A stretch of 64,000 nt of DNA, from NCBI GenBank assembly GCA_913061075.1, contig CAJXSK010000009.1, positions 28,846 through 92,845 of the forward strand, written 5' to 3'. A program made the translations under genes and the position numbers. The stretch comes from an uncultured Piscirickettsiaceae bacterium. Lineage in GTDB: Bacteria > Pseudomonadota > Gammaproteobacteria > Methylococcales > Cycloclasticaceae. The notes under the pieces were generated by a model. The model did no database searches, was not told the DNA's origin, and saw nothing but the letters and a program-made list of their open reading frames with translations. This document shows, piece after piece, positions 10,480-19,483 of this stretch (position 1 is its first letter; the number at the start of each line of letters is the position of its first letter).

Positions 10480-11060
10480 ATGCTAAATATTCAAAAACAC
10501 GTACCTAGCAATGCACCCGCAACAGGTAATTGTGTTACTTGTTTTATAGGGCGAGTGATGCTGAAATTGATTGGCTATAAAATTGAAGGACGCTTTGCCA
10601 ACGAACCAAAAATGATCATCATCGGCTCACCCCATACATCAAACTGGGACTTGTTTTTAGCCGTTGGATTGATGCTATCACTTGGCGTTCGCATCAATTG
10701 CATGATGAAAAAAGAAGCATTCTTTTTTCCATTTAAGTTTTTATTTATGACCTTAGGCGGCGTTCCAGTTGATAGAAGTTCTCCACAGCAAGTCATTAAA
10801 AGCGTTATTAGCGGATTCCAAGCACATGAAAATACTGGGTAGCCATTCTGCCAGAAGGAACGAGGGACTCGGTAACACAATGGAAATCGAGCTTTATTCG
10901 TATTGCTAAAAGTGCAGCTGTCCCCATTTTTATTATTGGCGTAGACAGTAGAACAAAAACAGTTCATTTTGATAGGTTAGCGCTTGATAATGAAACAGCG
11001 GATGATTTGAGAGAATAGTCGCGTAAAAAATTCTATGTGTTAGTGCCAAAGAATAACTAA
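10480..11060 (+). pseudogene. Lysophospholipid acyltransferase (PlsC-like), frameshifted and interrupted
   Basis: The first 121 codons encode the start of a PlsC-like acyltransferase with the HTSNWD catalytic motif (HX4D) and GGVPVDRS. The frame then stops at 10842. Shifting frame near 10835, as if one base were lost, restores WVAILPEGTR (acyltransferase motif III) and a plausible remainder. This is then broken by an in-frame TAG at 11016-11018 before KKFYVLVPKNN and a stop at 11058-11060. Two independent lesions mean the gene is very probably dead. The ATG at 10480 is preferred to the TTG just before it. Confidence 0.85.
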
Positions 11061-11395
11061 CAAGAGTTTTTAATTCTATAAACTGTATACCTGCCCAGAC
11101 TGCTTAGTTGACTTGGCTTTCTAAATAGAATTGATATTTTTATCCATAGGCACTATGGATAGTTATTAATTAAAGTTACTGTGGCTGAATAATAAAGTCT
11201 TTATTATTCGGTCAGAGTTACATTATTAATGACGCTAAAGTAGCGGGCCAATAGAGCCATACTGGCTGCTATAACTTTTGGCTAAAATAATATATTACTG
11301 GGCACCCGTAAAAAGGTATAACGGTCAAATGAAAGATAGCGAGTATATAAGGCTAGTGCTAAAAACTGGCTATTGGCCCATTAAAATTTACTTTC
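11061..11395. other. Gene-free AT-rich gap with palindromes
   Basis: No convincing reading frame. It holds an 11-bp palindrome with a 1-nt centre at 11187-11209 (GAATAATAAAG / CTTTATTATTC), without an adjacent T-run. It also holds two inverted copies of GGGCCAATAG at 11245-11254 and 11370-11379, and one copy of a 15-bp sequence found again at 14938. It separates the decayed acyltransferase from the ion-transport block. Confidence 0.6.
11113..11127 (+). repeat. 15-bp direct repeat, left copy
   Basis: TTGGCTTTCTAAATA here is identical to 14938-14952; the two copies bracket the MscK-type channel gene on either side. Flanking bases do not match further. The origin is unknown. Confidence 0.55.
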
Positions 11396-14300
11396 CTATT
11401 TTCTAGCTGGTTCACGCCGCATCACCAATTCCAGTGGTTGGTTATTATCAAAGTGTATGTCACGTTGAGGGAAGGCAATCACGATGTCAGCTTCATTGAA
11501 TTTTTTGTTAATGCTCAGGCAAACATCAGTCATTGTGCTCACACGTAAACCAATATCATTCAAATAGATACGGAGAAACAAGTTTAATGAGTTATCACCA
11601 AAGCCCTCAAAACTAGCTCTAGGTTCTGGGTCATCCAATATGTCGGGGTGTTCTGCTGCGATCTCGAGCATTAAACGCATGGCCTTTTCAACATCACTGC
11701 CATAAGCAACACCAACAGGTATGATGACGCGGGTTATGTTATTTGAAAGTGTCCAATTAGTAAGTTGGCTGGTAATAAATGTTTTGTTAGGTACGACAAC
11801 TTCTTCACGACCCCACAATATGATTGTAGTGGCACGGATACGGATACGTGAAACAGTGCCTGATATTCCTTCAGCTGCATTGCCTTGCATGCCCGAGATA
11901 GTAACGACATCACCGATTCTTATCGGTTGCTCGAAGAGTAGAATGACGCCACTGACGAAATTGGCAACAATTTCCTGAAGACCAAACCCCAGTCCAACCG
12001 AAAGTGCAGCCACCAGCCACTGGATACTGGACCATTGCAGTCCGATACTGTTTAAACTGATCACCAAGCCAATCATCACAACCGTATACTGGGTCAATGT
12101 AGTTATCGCATAACGTGAAGCTTGGGTGATAGGTAGGCGTTGTAACAGTGTGAATTCTAGCAGGCCAGGGATGCTTCGTGCTGCCAGTAGTGTCAAGCCA
12201 CCGATAATTAAACCGCCAATAAGGCTGCCGAGTGATAAAGGAACTTCTTTAGTGACTCCTTCAACCAGCACTGTGTTAGTAATGGGGAGTTTTACATTGT
12301 CGAGAAAACTTAATGCAGGAATGATGTCTTTGCATATCCACCATAAACCAATGATTAGACCACTGATATAGGCCGTGCGCACTAGTTGACGTACCTGTTC
12401 ACTAAGAGCGGTATACTCTATTTTTTCCTCTTCAATCACTGGTGGCATTGTGTCGTTTCTTTGCTCTGCTGAGGTGTTTTTTTCAGCTTCACGAAGTGCT
12501 ACGCGTGCGCGTTTAGCTTCCTGTATGCGCAGATTTCGTTGGGTAAGGTAGAGTCTTCGTAGCAACAGATCTCTGAATAACCGCAAGATTATAAAAAACA
12601 ACAGCATTTCTCCAAGCAAAGAGAGAAAGAAAACAGCTGTGTAGTAATACCCAAGTAAAGCGGTAGCAACAAAGACTAGTGGTAGCAACAATGCTGGAAT
12701 AAACCAGAAAAGATGATAATCAGCCCAGCGTTTACTGTCCGAGGCAGAGGCTAGTTTTTGCAATACCGGTCCATTACGACGCCATATTCTGTGTATTGCT
12801 AACGAAAATAGAATCATCAGAGACACAAAAGATAGGCCACCCAATGCAAGTAGGCCCGGTTCACGGACCTGTGCAGCACCAGTGAGGTAAATAAAATCAG
12901 ACGGTATCCCCGATGCACTGGCAGATATCAAAAATGCCATCGGTACTGCAAATGGCATCAGCCAGTCGGATTGTGTGCGGAGTTTGTTACATAACACTTG
13001 GTGCCAGCCAAGGTGGTTAATTGCCAAGCCATTTTTATGGCAGAGTTGACGTAAAAATAGCAAAAAGAATAGTGTTTGTCCGCTGCCTTGTAACCCAGCC
13101 GCTATTTTAATAGTAAACTCGTTAACGTTGGTGGTATTACCGAGGAGCAATCCTGAACCGAATAATAGTAGAGGTAAGGGTAAAATTAATATTAGCGTAT
13201 AGCCAATCGCTTTAAACGTAGCAGCATAATTATCCTTACTTGGTTTGGCCGTCTCAGCAGATGTTATTGCCAGCCCATTGCATGCACGTCGATATGAAAA
13301 TGCCAGTGCCAATAATAGTAGAGCCCAAATAACTCCCCAGCTACGTTTTTTCCAAAATGTATGTTTGCTATCATCGAGCAGCTGTATTAAGTTTTGCTTT
13401 TCTATCAACCACTCTAGCCCATTAATCAGCAACTTAGGTTGAGTCAACAGCATAAACCCGTTGCTCGGCATCCAGAGTAGGTTGTCACTGATAAATAATC
13501 TAAAATCACCAGCAACTTGTAGTAGTTGACGCGTGTTAGAGTCTAAGAAGGATAGAACAGCAATAGAGCTATTATAGTTTTTAAGCAACTCCAGGATAAC
13601 CTTATGGTACTGAGCCCAGATTACCTCTGCATCTTTACGTAACTCTTTTCGACGATTCTCTGTTGTTTCGACTGGCAGTGAGGCCAATAATTGTGCAGAG
13701 AACTCTGTGGCCGATCGCGTATCACGAAGTATCTCATTCAACGCGAGTTGGCGCATAAAGGTATTACTGAGGCCATTCTGATAAGTAATGATATCTTTTT
13801 TCAATGAGGATATGCGGGGTATTGCGGCCAAACGTTTTTGTAGTAAATCAGAGATATGCTCGTTATCACCTGCAATGTTGATGGCTTGCTGTATGCGTGT
13901 ACGGTCACTTTTTAACTCATCCAATAGCTGCTTCAGGGTATCTAGCCGATGCTCATGGGTAGTTTTAATCGTTAATAGGTCACTTTGTTCTTTAAGTAAC
14001 GCGATGATTTTATTTTGTAATGATTTCAGTTCGGGCATTGCACTATCAACAGAATTTTCCGCAATAGTTTGTGCAGTTTTGAGGTTAATATTTTGCTTTT
14101 CAGCAAGTGCTGAACGAATTAGCTCGAGGCGTTTTTGTAAAGAACTGATGGTGAGGGAGGCAGTATCTCGTTGAGCTGTGGCTAACTCTGTTAGTATGCC
14201 AAGGTTACTTTGTTGAGTTTTTAATAGTGATAGGCGTGCTGATAACGTATAGCTATTAGCCTGATTAAGTAGTATATCGGTATTGGTTAGTGATTTATCG

Positions 14301-14836
14301 TTAATGGCTGATGGGCTAAGGAGCTTGCTTAATTGATTACTAATCTGACTTATTTCGGCACCTCCATTTTGAGCAGCATCAATATACTCTGAGAGAGACC
14401 TTTCGGCTGTTTCTTTCAGCCTATTAGCGTCATCAATCTCTATTATTGTTTTGGCCAATGCTTTTGTCAGTTGTTGTTGAGACCAGCGTTTAACCGTGGA
14501 CGAATCTAACGTTTTATTGATGCTCGGTTTGCGTAGGCGGGTCAGTTCAGCAGGTGCACTAGCAATCAATGATTTCAATTGATTTGATTGGTTTTCAAGC
14601 TGAATAGTTTGTTCCACAAGGTTAGCAGCTTGATCGAGTTTTGTTAACGTTAAATCTCGCTCATCATCGCTTAGGTTTTTTGTGGCCTCAATACGTGATC
14701 GCTCTGCACTTATGTTTTGTGAGAGCTTGGTAATGTTTGCGTGTAAGGTCTTCGTGGTGTCAGCCCATACGTATTGGCAACCAACAAATAACAAGGTAAT
14801 GATTAACTTAAGAATAACGCGACTAAAATTTCTCAT
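11396..14836 (-). CDS. MscK/KefA-type mechanosensitive channel
   Basis: A 1146-residue member of the large MscS-superfamily channels, which open under membrane tension to release solutes after hypo-osmotic shock. It has a signal peptide (about 1-25), a long periplasmic coiled-coil-rich region (about 26-480), about eight scattered membrane helices (about 490-860), then the pore-lining helix and MscS beta domain. In the pore region AALSVGLGFGLQEIVANF precedes EQPIRIGDVVTISG (about 940-985). Length and layout match E. coli MscK (about 1120) or MscM; which one cannot be decided here. It heads a group of ion-transport genes. Confidence 0.9.
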   Translation of the reverse strand: MRNFSRVILKLIITLLFVGCQYVWADTTKTLHANITKLSQNISAERSRIEATKNLSDDERDLTLTKLDQAANLVEQTIQLENQSNQLKSLIASAPAELTRLRKPSINKTLDSSTVKRWSQQQLTKALAKTIIEIDDANRLKETAERSLSEYIDAAQNGGAEISQISNQLSKLLSPSAINDKSLTNTDILLNQANSYTLSARLSLLKTQQSNLGILTELATAQRDTASLTISSLQKRLELIRSALAEKQNINLKTAQTIAENSVDSAMPELKSLQNKIIALLKEQSDLLTIKTTHEHRLDTLKQLLDELKSDRTRIQQAINIAGDNEHISDLLQKRLAAIPRISSLKKDIITYQNGLSNTFMRQLALNEILRDTRSATEFSAQLLASLPVETTENRRKELRKDAEVIWAQYHKVILELLKNYNSSIAVLSFLDSNTRQLLQVAGDFRLFISDNLLWMPSNGFMLLTQPKLLINGLEWLIEKQNLIQLLDDSKHTFWKKRSWGVIWALLLLALAFSYRRACNGLAITSAETAKPSKDNYAATFKAIGYTLILILPLPLLLFGSGLLLGNTTNVNEFTIKIAAGLQGSGQTLFFLLFLRQLCHKNGLAINHLGWHQVLCNKLRTQSDWLMPFAVPMAFLISASASGIPSDFIYLTGAAQVREPGLLALGGLSFVSLMILFSLAIHRIWRRNGPVLQKLASASDSKRWADYHLFWFIPALLLPLVFVATALLGYYYTAVFFLSLLGEMLLFFIILRLFRDLLLRRLYLTQRNLRIQEAKRARVALREAEKNTSAEQRNDTMPPVIEEEKIEYTALSEQVRQLVRTAYISGLIIGLWWICKDIIPALSFLDNVKLPITNTVLVEGVTKEVPLSLGSLIGGLIIGGLTLLAARSIPGLLEFTLLQRLPITQASRYAITTLTQYTVVMIGLVISLNSIGLQWSSIQWLVAALSVGLGFGLQEIVANFVSGVILLFEQPIRIGDVVTISGMQGNAAEGISGTVSRIRIRATTIILWGREEVVVPNKTFITSQLTNWTLSNNITRVIIPVGVAYGSDVEKAMRLMLEIAAEHPDILDDPEPRASFEGFGDNSLNLFLRIYLNDIGLRVSTMTDVCLSINKKFNEADIVIAFPQRDIHFDNNQPLELVMRREPARK

Positions 14837-14937
14837 ATATTAATTTTATTTTTTCTAAACGATGAGGCTTTTGTTGAATTTCGGCTGGAACTTTTTGTAA
14901 ATGACAAACTAATCAAATATATCAAATTTTTATCTCA

Positions 14938-14952
14938 TTGGCTTTCTAAATA
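14938..14952 (+). repeat. 15-bp direct repeat, right copy
   Basis: Second exact copy of TTGGCTTTCTAAATA (see 11113-11127), in the gap upstream of the MscK-type gene. Confidence 0.55.
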
Positions 14953-15046
14953 TATTGGCATAGTGTCAATAGAGAGCTTTCTATTTTAAGAATCTAAAAT
15001 GTGTGTAAATTTTTACGTTCGCTAACATCACACATACCGGCAGCAT

Positions 15047-16126
15047 TTATAACCATCTTTTTCGGCGAAAGAAAATAAGCATACCAATAGCTATAACAAT
15101 GAATAAGCCCCAGACAAAGGGGTAGCCAAAAGACCATCGTAATTCTGGCATGGCCCAAGGACTTTGGGACTCCCCAGCGAAATTCATTCCATAGACACCT
15201 GCGATGAATGTTAATGGGATAAATATCGTCGTAAATATAGTGAGTAAGCGCATGATTTCATTCATGCGCATGCTGGCACTGGATAAATATAAATCCAATA
15301 GGCTGGCGCTCATATCACGATAAGACTCAAGCAAATCCATCACCTGTATGGTGTGATCATAACAGTCACGTAGATAAACTTGTGTTGGATCCTCGACCCA
15401 CGCATTTTCATCACGAATCAACTGGTTCAACACTTCACGCTGTGGCCAAATACCACGTCGAAGCAAAATAATTTGTCGTTTAGCCTCGTGAATCTCGTGT
15501 AGTACGGATTGATCAGGTTCTTGTAACAATTTTTCTTCTAATGTTTCGAGTCCTAGCCCTAGGGTTTCCAATACAGGAAATGCCTGATCGATGGCAAGAT
15601 CCATAATTAAATACACCAGATAGTCTAGGCCACTGCGCCTTGATCGTGTGCCGCTGGTGCGTAACCGTTTTAGTAATGGGGAAAATGTATCTTTATCACC
15701 GGTATAAAAGCTAATAAGATAGTGCTTATGCCAACATAGATAAAGTTGATTGATAGTAATGACACCATCAACATCATCAGGCAGGTTCATAACAATGAAT
15801 AGCTGATCATCATAAGATTCTAGTTTAGGTCGCTGACCGCCGTTTAAAATATCTTCCTGAACTAAGGGATGTAATTTAAAAAGCGAGCCATATTGCTGCA
15901 TCCAGTCAGCATTTGGTGAACCTTGAACTTGAAACCAAGTCGCAGTATTAGATTCAAGTTTTGCTTCTATGTCGGACGGCAGGGCATTGTCAATTTCCAC
16001 TAAACTATCTTCTGAATAATCCAAGGTAAGGAAGTTTAATGGTGCAGAGTCGTCGATAGTGTCTGATGCAAGTGTACCTGGTGGTGTTCCAGGGGAGTGA
16101 TAGTCTTTATTAAAAAGTTTCAACAT
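15047..16126 (-). CDS. corA: CorA family magnesium/cobalt transporter
   Basis: A 359-residue divalent cation channel. A large N-terminal cytoplasmic domain is followed by two membrane helices, with the signature YGMNF (312-316) in the loop after the first helix and a basic RRKRWL end. A GGAGA ribosome-binding site lies just upstream of the ATG. CorA proteins form pentamers carrying Mg2+, Co2+ or Ni2+; ZntB-type relatives export zinc, so the substrate is inferred. It shares strand with the MscK-type gene and the antiporter, with gaps too large to assume one operon. Confidence 0.9.
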   Translation of the reverse strand: MLKLFNKDYHSPGTPPGTLASDTIDDSAPLNFLTLDYSEDSLVEIDNALPSDIEAKLESNTATWFQVQGSPNADWMQQYGSLFKLHPLVQEDILNGGQRPKLESYDDQLFIVMNLPDDVDGVITINQLYLCWHKHYLISFYTGDKDTFSPLLKRLRTSGTRSRRSGLDYLVYLIMDLAIDQAFPVLETLGLGLETLEEKLLQEPDQSVLHEIHEAKRQIILLRRGIWPQREVLNQLIRDENAWVEDPTQVYLRDCYDHTIQVMDLLESYRDMSASLLDLYLSSASMRMNEIMRLLTIFTTIFIPLTFIAGVYGMNFAGESQSPWAMPELRWSFGYPFVWGLFIVIAIGMLIFFRRKRWL

Positions 16127-16233
16127 TTGTCTCCGTACATTTTTTATAGAACCATGCTATCCAAACTAGTTTATCGTTATTAGTAGTAAGTATTTGAGCA
16201 GCGCTTAGTTCATATTACACATTATTTCGTCAT

Positions 16234-17412
16234 TTATGGGTTTGTTGTATTTGCCAAATTTTTTACGCCAAGTACCCGTCGGGCGGCCATAATCCAAAAT
16301 GGGCTAATTATCAATGTTAATACGATAACCGCAATGGTATATTGATATGCAATGTCGCTAATAAATCGCTCGGATAAGCCAACGGCGGCTAGTACAAATG
16401 CAAACTCGCCTATCTGGCTAAGCATGGCACCAGCATAGAAACTTTCTCGCCATTGATAACCGAGCAGTTTTAAAATAACGCCATTCAAAACAGTGTTACC
16501 AAGCAAGACAATAACGACCAGTAATACGAGTTGTGTGATATGCGACAATACAAATACGATGTCTACTAGCATACCGATTGAAACAAAAAAGAGGGCAATA
16601 AAAACCACTCTGAAGGGCCCAAGAGCATGATGAACCCATTCAGTCTCTCGTGCGGTCGTGATTAAAATTCCGGCGGCGAAAGCTCCTAGTGCAGTTGAAA
16701 GATGGACTATACCTGTTAACCAAGACAAGCCCATACAAATCAATAATGCACTAAAAACTTGCTGTTCAGGGTCATGGCGCAAATACTTTCTGAAGGGTAG
16801 GTGAAATGCTTGGCGTGAGAGTGCCCATGCCAGTATTGCAATAATACTGATAGCGCCACCAACCTGCAGACCGAGTTCATGCCAGCTTGGAGTAGAGCCT
16901 CCCATCATACTAATAACGATTAACATTGGGATGATGACCAAATCTTGCGCTAATAATATACTGAGAACGGCTTGTCCTTCTTTGCGATTAATTTCGCCTG
17001 AGTCACGCAAAAGCTTGACGATGACAGCAGTGCTGCTAAGGCTGGTGACGAAACCAAGCAGTACCACGCGCTCTATCGGCCAGTCGAACCATAAACCGAT
17101 AGGTACGATTAGGGCAACACTGAGTAAGACCTGCGCTAATGTGCCGATGACAGCAATTCGCCAGTTTGCTAATAGCTGCCGTGGTACAACTTCCATACCG
17201 ACGAAAAATAGCAAAAGCACCACCCCAAAACTTCCGAGCCTGGCTATAACATCTCCATCTGTTAGTAGAGATAGACCGTATGGGCCTATTGCGATACCAG
17301 CAAATAGATACCCTATCACTTGAGGCAAACGAAGAAGTTGCAAAGACAAACCAATAAGCAGAACGACACATAGAATTGCAACAATAACAGGTAAAAGGGG
17401 GTCAATATGCAT
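16234..17412 (-). CDS. CPA2-type cation:proton antiporter, membrane domain only
   Basis: A 392-residue protein with 12-13 predicted helices and the family motifs LPQVIGYLFAGIAIGPYG (about 29-46), LGFVTSLSSTAVIVKLL and GEFAFVLAAVG. It resembles the KefB/KefC membrane domain but ends at the last helix with no cytoplasmic TrkA-N (RCK) domain, which KefB/C proteins carry. It may be a shorter Na+/H+ or K+/H+ exchanger or rely on a separate regulatory subunit. A TrkA-C-containing gene lies 5 kb away at 22340, but it is broken. Confidence 0.87.
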   Translation of the reverse strand: MHIDPLLPVIVAILCVVLLIGLSLQLLRLPQVIGYLFAGIAIGPYGLSLLTDGDVIARLGSFGVVLLLFFVGMEVVPRQLLANWRIAVIGTLAQVLLSVALIVPIGLWFDWPIERVVLLGFVTSLSSTAVIVKLLRDSGEINRKEGQAVLSILLAQDLVIIPMLIVISMMGGSTPSWHELGLQVGGAISIIAILAWALSRQAFHLPFRKYLRHDPEQQVFSALLICMGLSWLTGIVHLSTALGAFAAGILITTARETEWVHHALGPFRVVFIALFFVSIGMLVDIVFVLSHITQLVLLVVIVLLGNTVLNGVILKLLGYQWRESFYAGAMLSQIGEFAFVLAAVGLSERFISDIAYQYTIAVIVLTLIISPFWIMAARRVLGVKNLANTTNP

Positions 17413-17734
17413 ACAAAGAATTTAACATGGTACGAAGATGGATTAGTAAGAAGTGATGTCGAAATGGTTTATATAATTTTATAACAATTAAAGGCGTTAT
17501 GTTGAAGTATATAAAAAACAGAAATATGGAGATTATCTATAAAATATCTAGGCAATTACTTTATAGTCATTAAAAAAATTCAAATGGTCCTAAAAAAGGA
17601 ATATAAATGCACATAAAGTTTTTTCCATGGGCTTTTAATTAACAAGGTTTTGGTATAGTAATTGTGTGACAGCATAAATTTTTAATAATCAAGTCAACTG
17701 GTTTTACAATTAGTGATAAATACATGAGGAAAAA
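17413..17734. other. Divergent intergenic region
   Basis: A very AT-rich 322-bp gap between the leftward antiporter and the rightward 7TM gene. A TATAGT hexamer near 17653 could be a -10 element for the rightward gene. No open frame, repeat or hairpin terminator was recognised. Confidence 0.4.
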
Positions 17735-19360
17735 GTGTTGAAACCAGAAGCATCAAAAAAATTTATCTATATAATCGTACTAGTATTTATATTCCTAACT
17801 ATTTTTGTTGTAGCATACAAAATCTTAAATCAAAATATTGATGAATTGCCAACAGGTGATAGTGCATGGAAAATTAATTTAACCGTACTGGCAAATGCAA
17901 ATAAAAAAGGGGCAACAGTTAAGATCCCTCGTCCTTGGGATACGCCATATTCTAGAATGTATGCCCAATCAGTGTCACATTATGGTTTAAGGGAAAAAAA
18001 AACAGGAGAACGTAAGAAAAATCGGGAAATTATTTTGGTCGCAACTGAGCCAGGAAGCTATGCTATTAAATCAGAGTTTAGCGTTCAAATTTCTAGTATT
18101 CCGAGGAAAAATTTGGGCAAGTCTAATCTAAGAGAAGTTGATCGTTCACTATGGTTAAAAAGCGAAAAATACTTAATCCAAATAAATACTTCCCAAGCAA
18201 CTAATATTATAAAACAACTGTCTACTTCTACAAACTCGACAGATGGATTAATTGAAAAAATATTTGATTATGTCAGCAACAATACCAGAATAAAAAAACG
18301 TACCAACAATAATTCAGAAACTGTATTATCAAAACAACTTGGTACAGAATTGGGCGTCAACAGGGCACTGGTGGCCTTGTTAAGAACGGCACATATTCCA
18401 GCACGAATAATAACGGGGGTGGACTTGTTTTCCGACTCAAAAAAACAACCTGTCTATTGGACGGAGGTTTATTATGATCAACGTTGGTTTTCACTTAATC
18501 CATCGCTTGGTTTTTTTATGATGCTACCAGCTCAATATATTCCACTTGTCAAAGGAAAAAGCGATATTTTGGGCATTCATGGTATGCAAATAAAATCAAT
18601 AGATCTTGATGTTACAGCATCTCATGTGTCACCCTCATTGCTTACCACAGAATCTAAACATCTTTCAGGTATTTTGAATTTAAACAGGTTATCGCCTGAT
18701 GATCGAGAAAACCTAGGCATACTGTTATTGATGCCGTTGGGAATTTTAATCACAGAAATTTTGCGACAAATTGTAGGGGTTCGTACTTATGGCACGTTTA
18801 CGCCTACGTTGTTAGCTTTAGCGGTCGTTCATGTTGACCTTAAGCTTGCAATGATTATATTTTTGATTGTCACCATTATTGGTATTTCTATCCGATCTTT
18901 ACTGCCTTTGCTACACCTCAAAAGGACACCATTGTTAAGCGTAGTATTTACTTTAGTTGTGTTGAGTATGGCATTTATTATTTCTTTTCTTCATTATTTG
19001 GATCCGGAAATTGACAGCGTTGTTGTTCTCTTGCCTGTCGTTATTCTTACAATGCTTATTGATAGGATTTATGCCGTTATGGATCAACGAAAATTTCATA
19101 CTGCGATGCTTCGTCTATTCTGGACAATAACAGCCGCTTTATTCTCGTTATTTGTTTTGTTACAGTCTGATTTGGGGCAGGTTTTAGTGTCTTACCCTGA
19201 ACTGCATGCTTTAACGCTGGCTATCATTATTCTTATTGGAACTGGATCCACCTTAAATCTAACAGGTATTAAGTTATTAAACTGGATGTTTGAACCTGAC
19301 TTGAGAATAGCTAAAAAAAATGCTGTTGTTCAATCTGAACAATCTGACGATATCAGATAA
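17735..19360 (+). CDS. Inactive transglutaminase-like/7TM membrane protein (UUP1-7TM family)
   Basis: A 541-residue protein with an N-terminal membrane anchor (about 10-29), an extracytoplasmic region of about 300 residues, and a C-terminal block of about seven helices (about 325-510) opening EILRQIVGVRTYGTFTPTLL. The middle contains a transglutaminase-like fold. In it LGVNRALVALLRTAHIPARI stands where active enzymes have a catalytic Cys (Asn here), and YWTEVYYDQRWFSLNP aligns with the second half. Known relatives are described as inactive transglutaminases fused to 7TM helices and occur beside RimK-like ligases. GTG start at 17735 with AGGAAAA upstream. It converges on the AspA-like/rimK/rimB operon. 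Confidence 0.85.
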   Translation: MLKPEASKKFIYIIVLVFIFLTIFVVAYKILNQNIDELPTGDSAWKINLTVLANANKKGATVKIPRPWDTPYSRMYAQSVSHYGLREKKTGERKKNREIILVATEPGSYAIKSEFSVQISSIPRKNLGKSNLREVDRSLWLKSEKYLIQINTSQATNIIKQLSTSTNSTDGLIEKIFDYVSNNTRIKKRTNNNSETVLSKQLGTELGVNRALVALLRTAHIPARIITGVDLFSDSKKQPVYWTEVYYDQRWFSLNPSLGFFMMLPAQYIPLVKGKSDILGIHGMQIKSIDLDVTASHVSPSLLTTESKHLSGILNLNRLSPDDRENLGILLLMPLGILITEILRQIVGVRTYGTFTPTLLALAVVHVDLKLAMIIFLIVTIIGISIRSLLPLLHLKRTPLLSVVFTLVVLSMAFIISFLHYLDPEIDSVVVLLPVVILTMLIDRIYAVMDQRKFHTAMLRLFWTITAALFSLFVLLQSDLGQVLVSYPELHALTLAIIILIGTGSTLNLTGIKLLNWMFEPDLRIAKKNAVVQSEQSDDIR

Positions 19361-19483
19361 ACTGTTCCAATTAATACTTTATCGATAATTTCAAAGTATT
19401 GTCAGCAGGTAAATTTTAATTGACTTAAATGGTAAAGCGTACGCAATGGTTGCCTTCCTGCTTAAAAAGTGCTGAATTATTTA

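Noticed and set aside
10842..11018. TAG codons in two genes as a hint of stop-codon reassignment
   Set aside because: TAG ends other intact genes here (cysE, the BON lipoprotein, the MscS-like gene), and one of the two cases also has a frameshift, so simple decay is the better explanation.
17413..17734. Riboswitch upstream of the 7TM gene
   Set aside because: No conserved stem pattern of a known riboswitch class was recognised.
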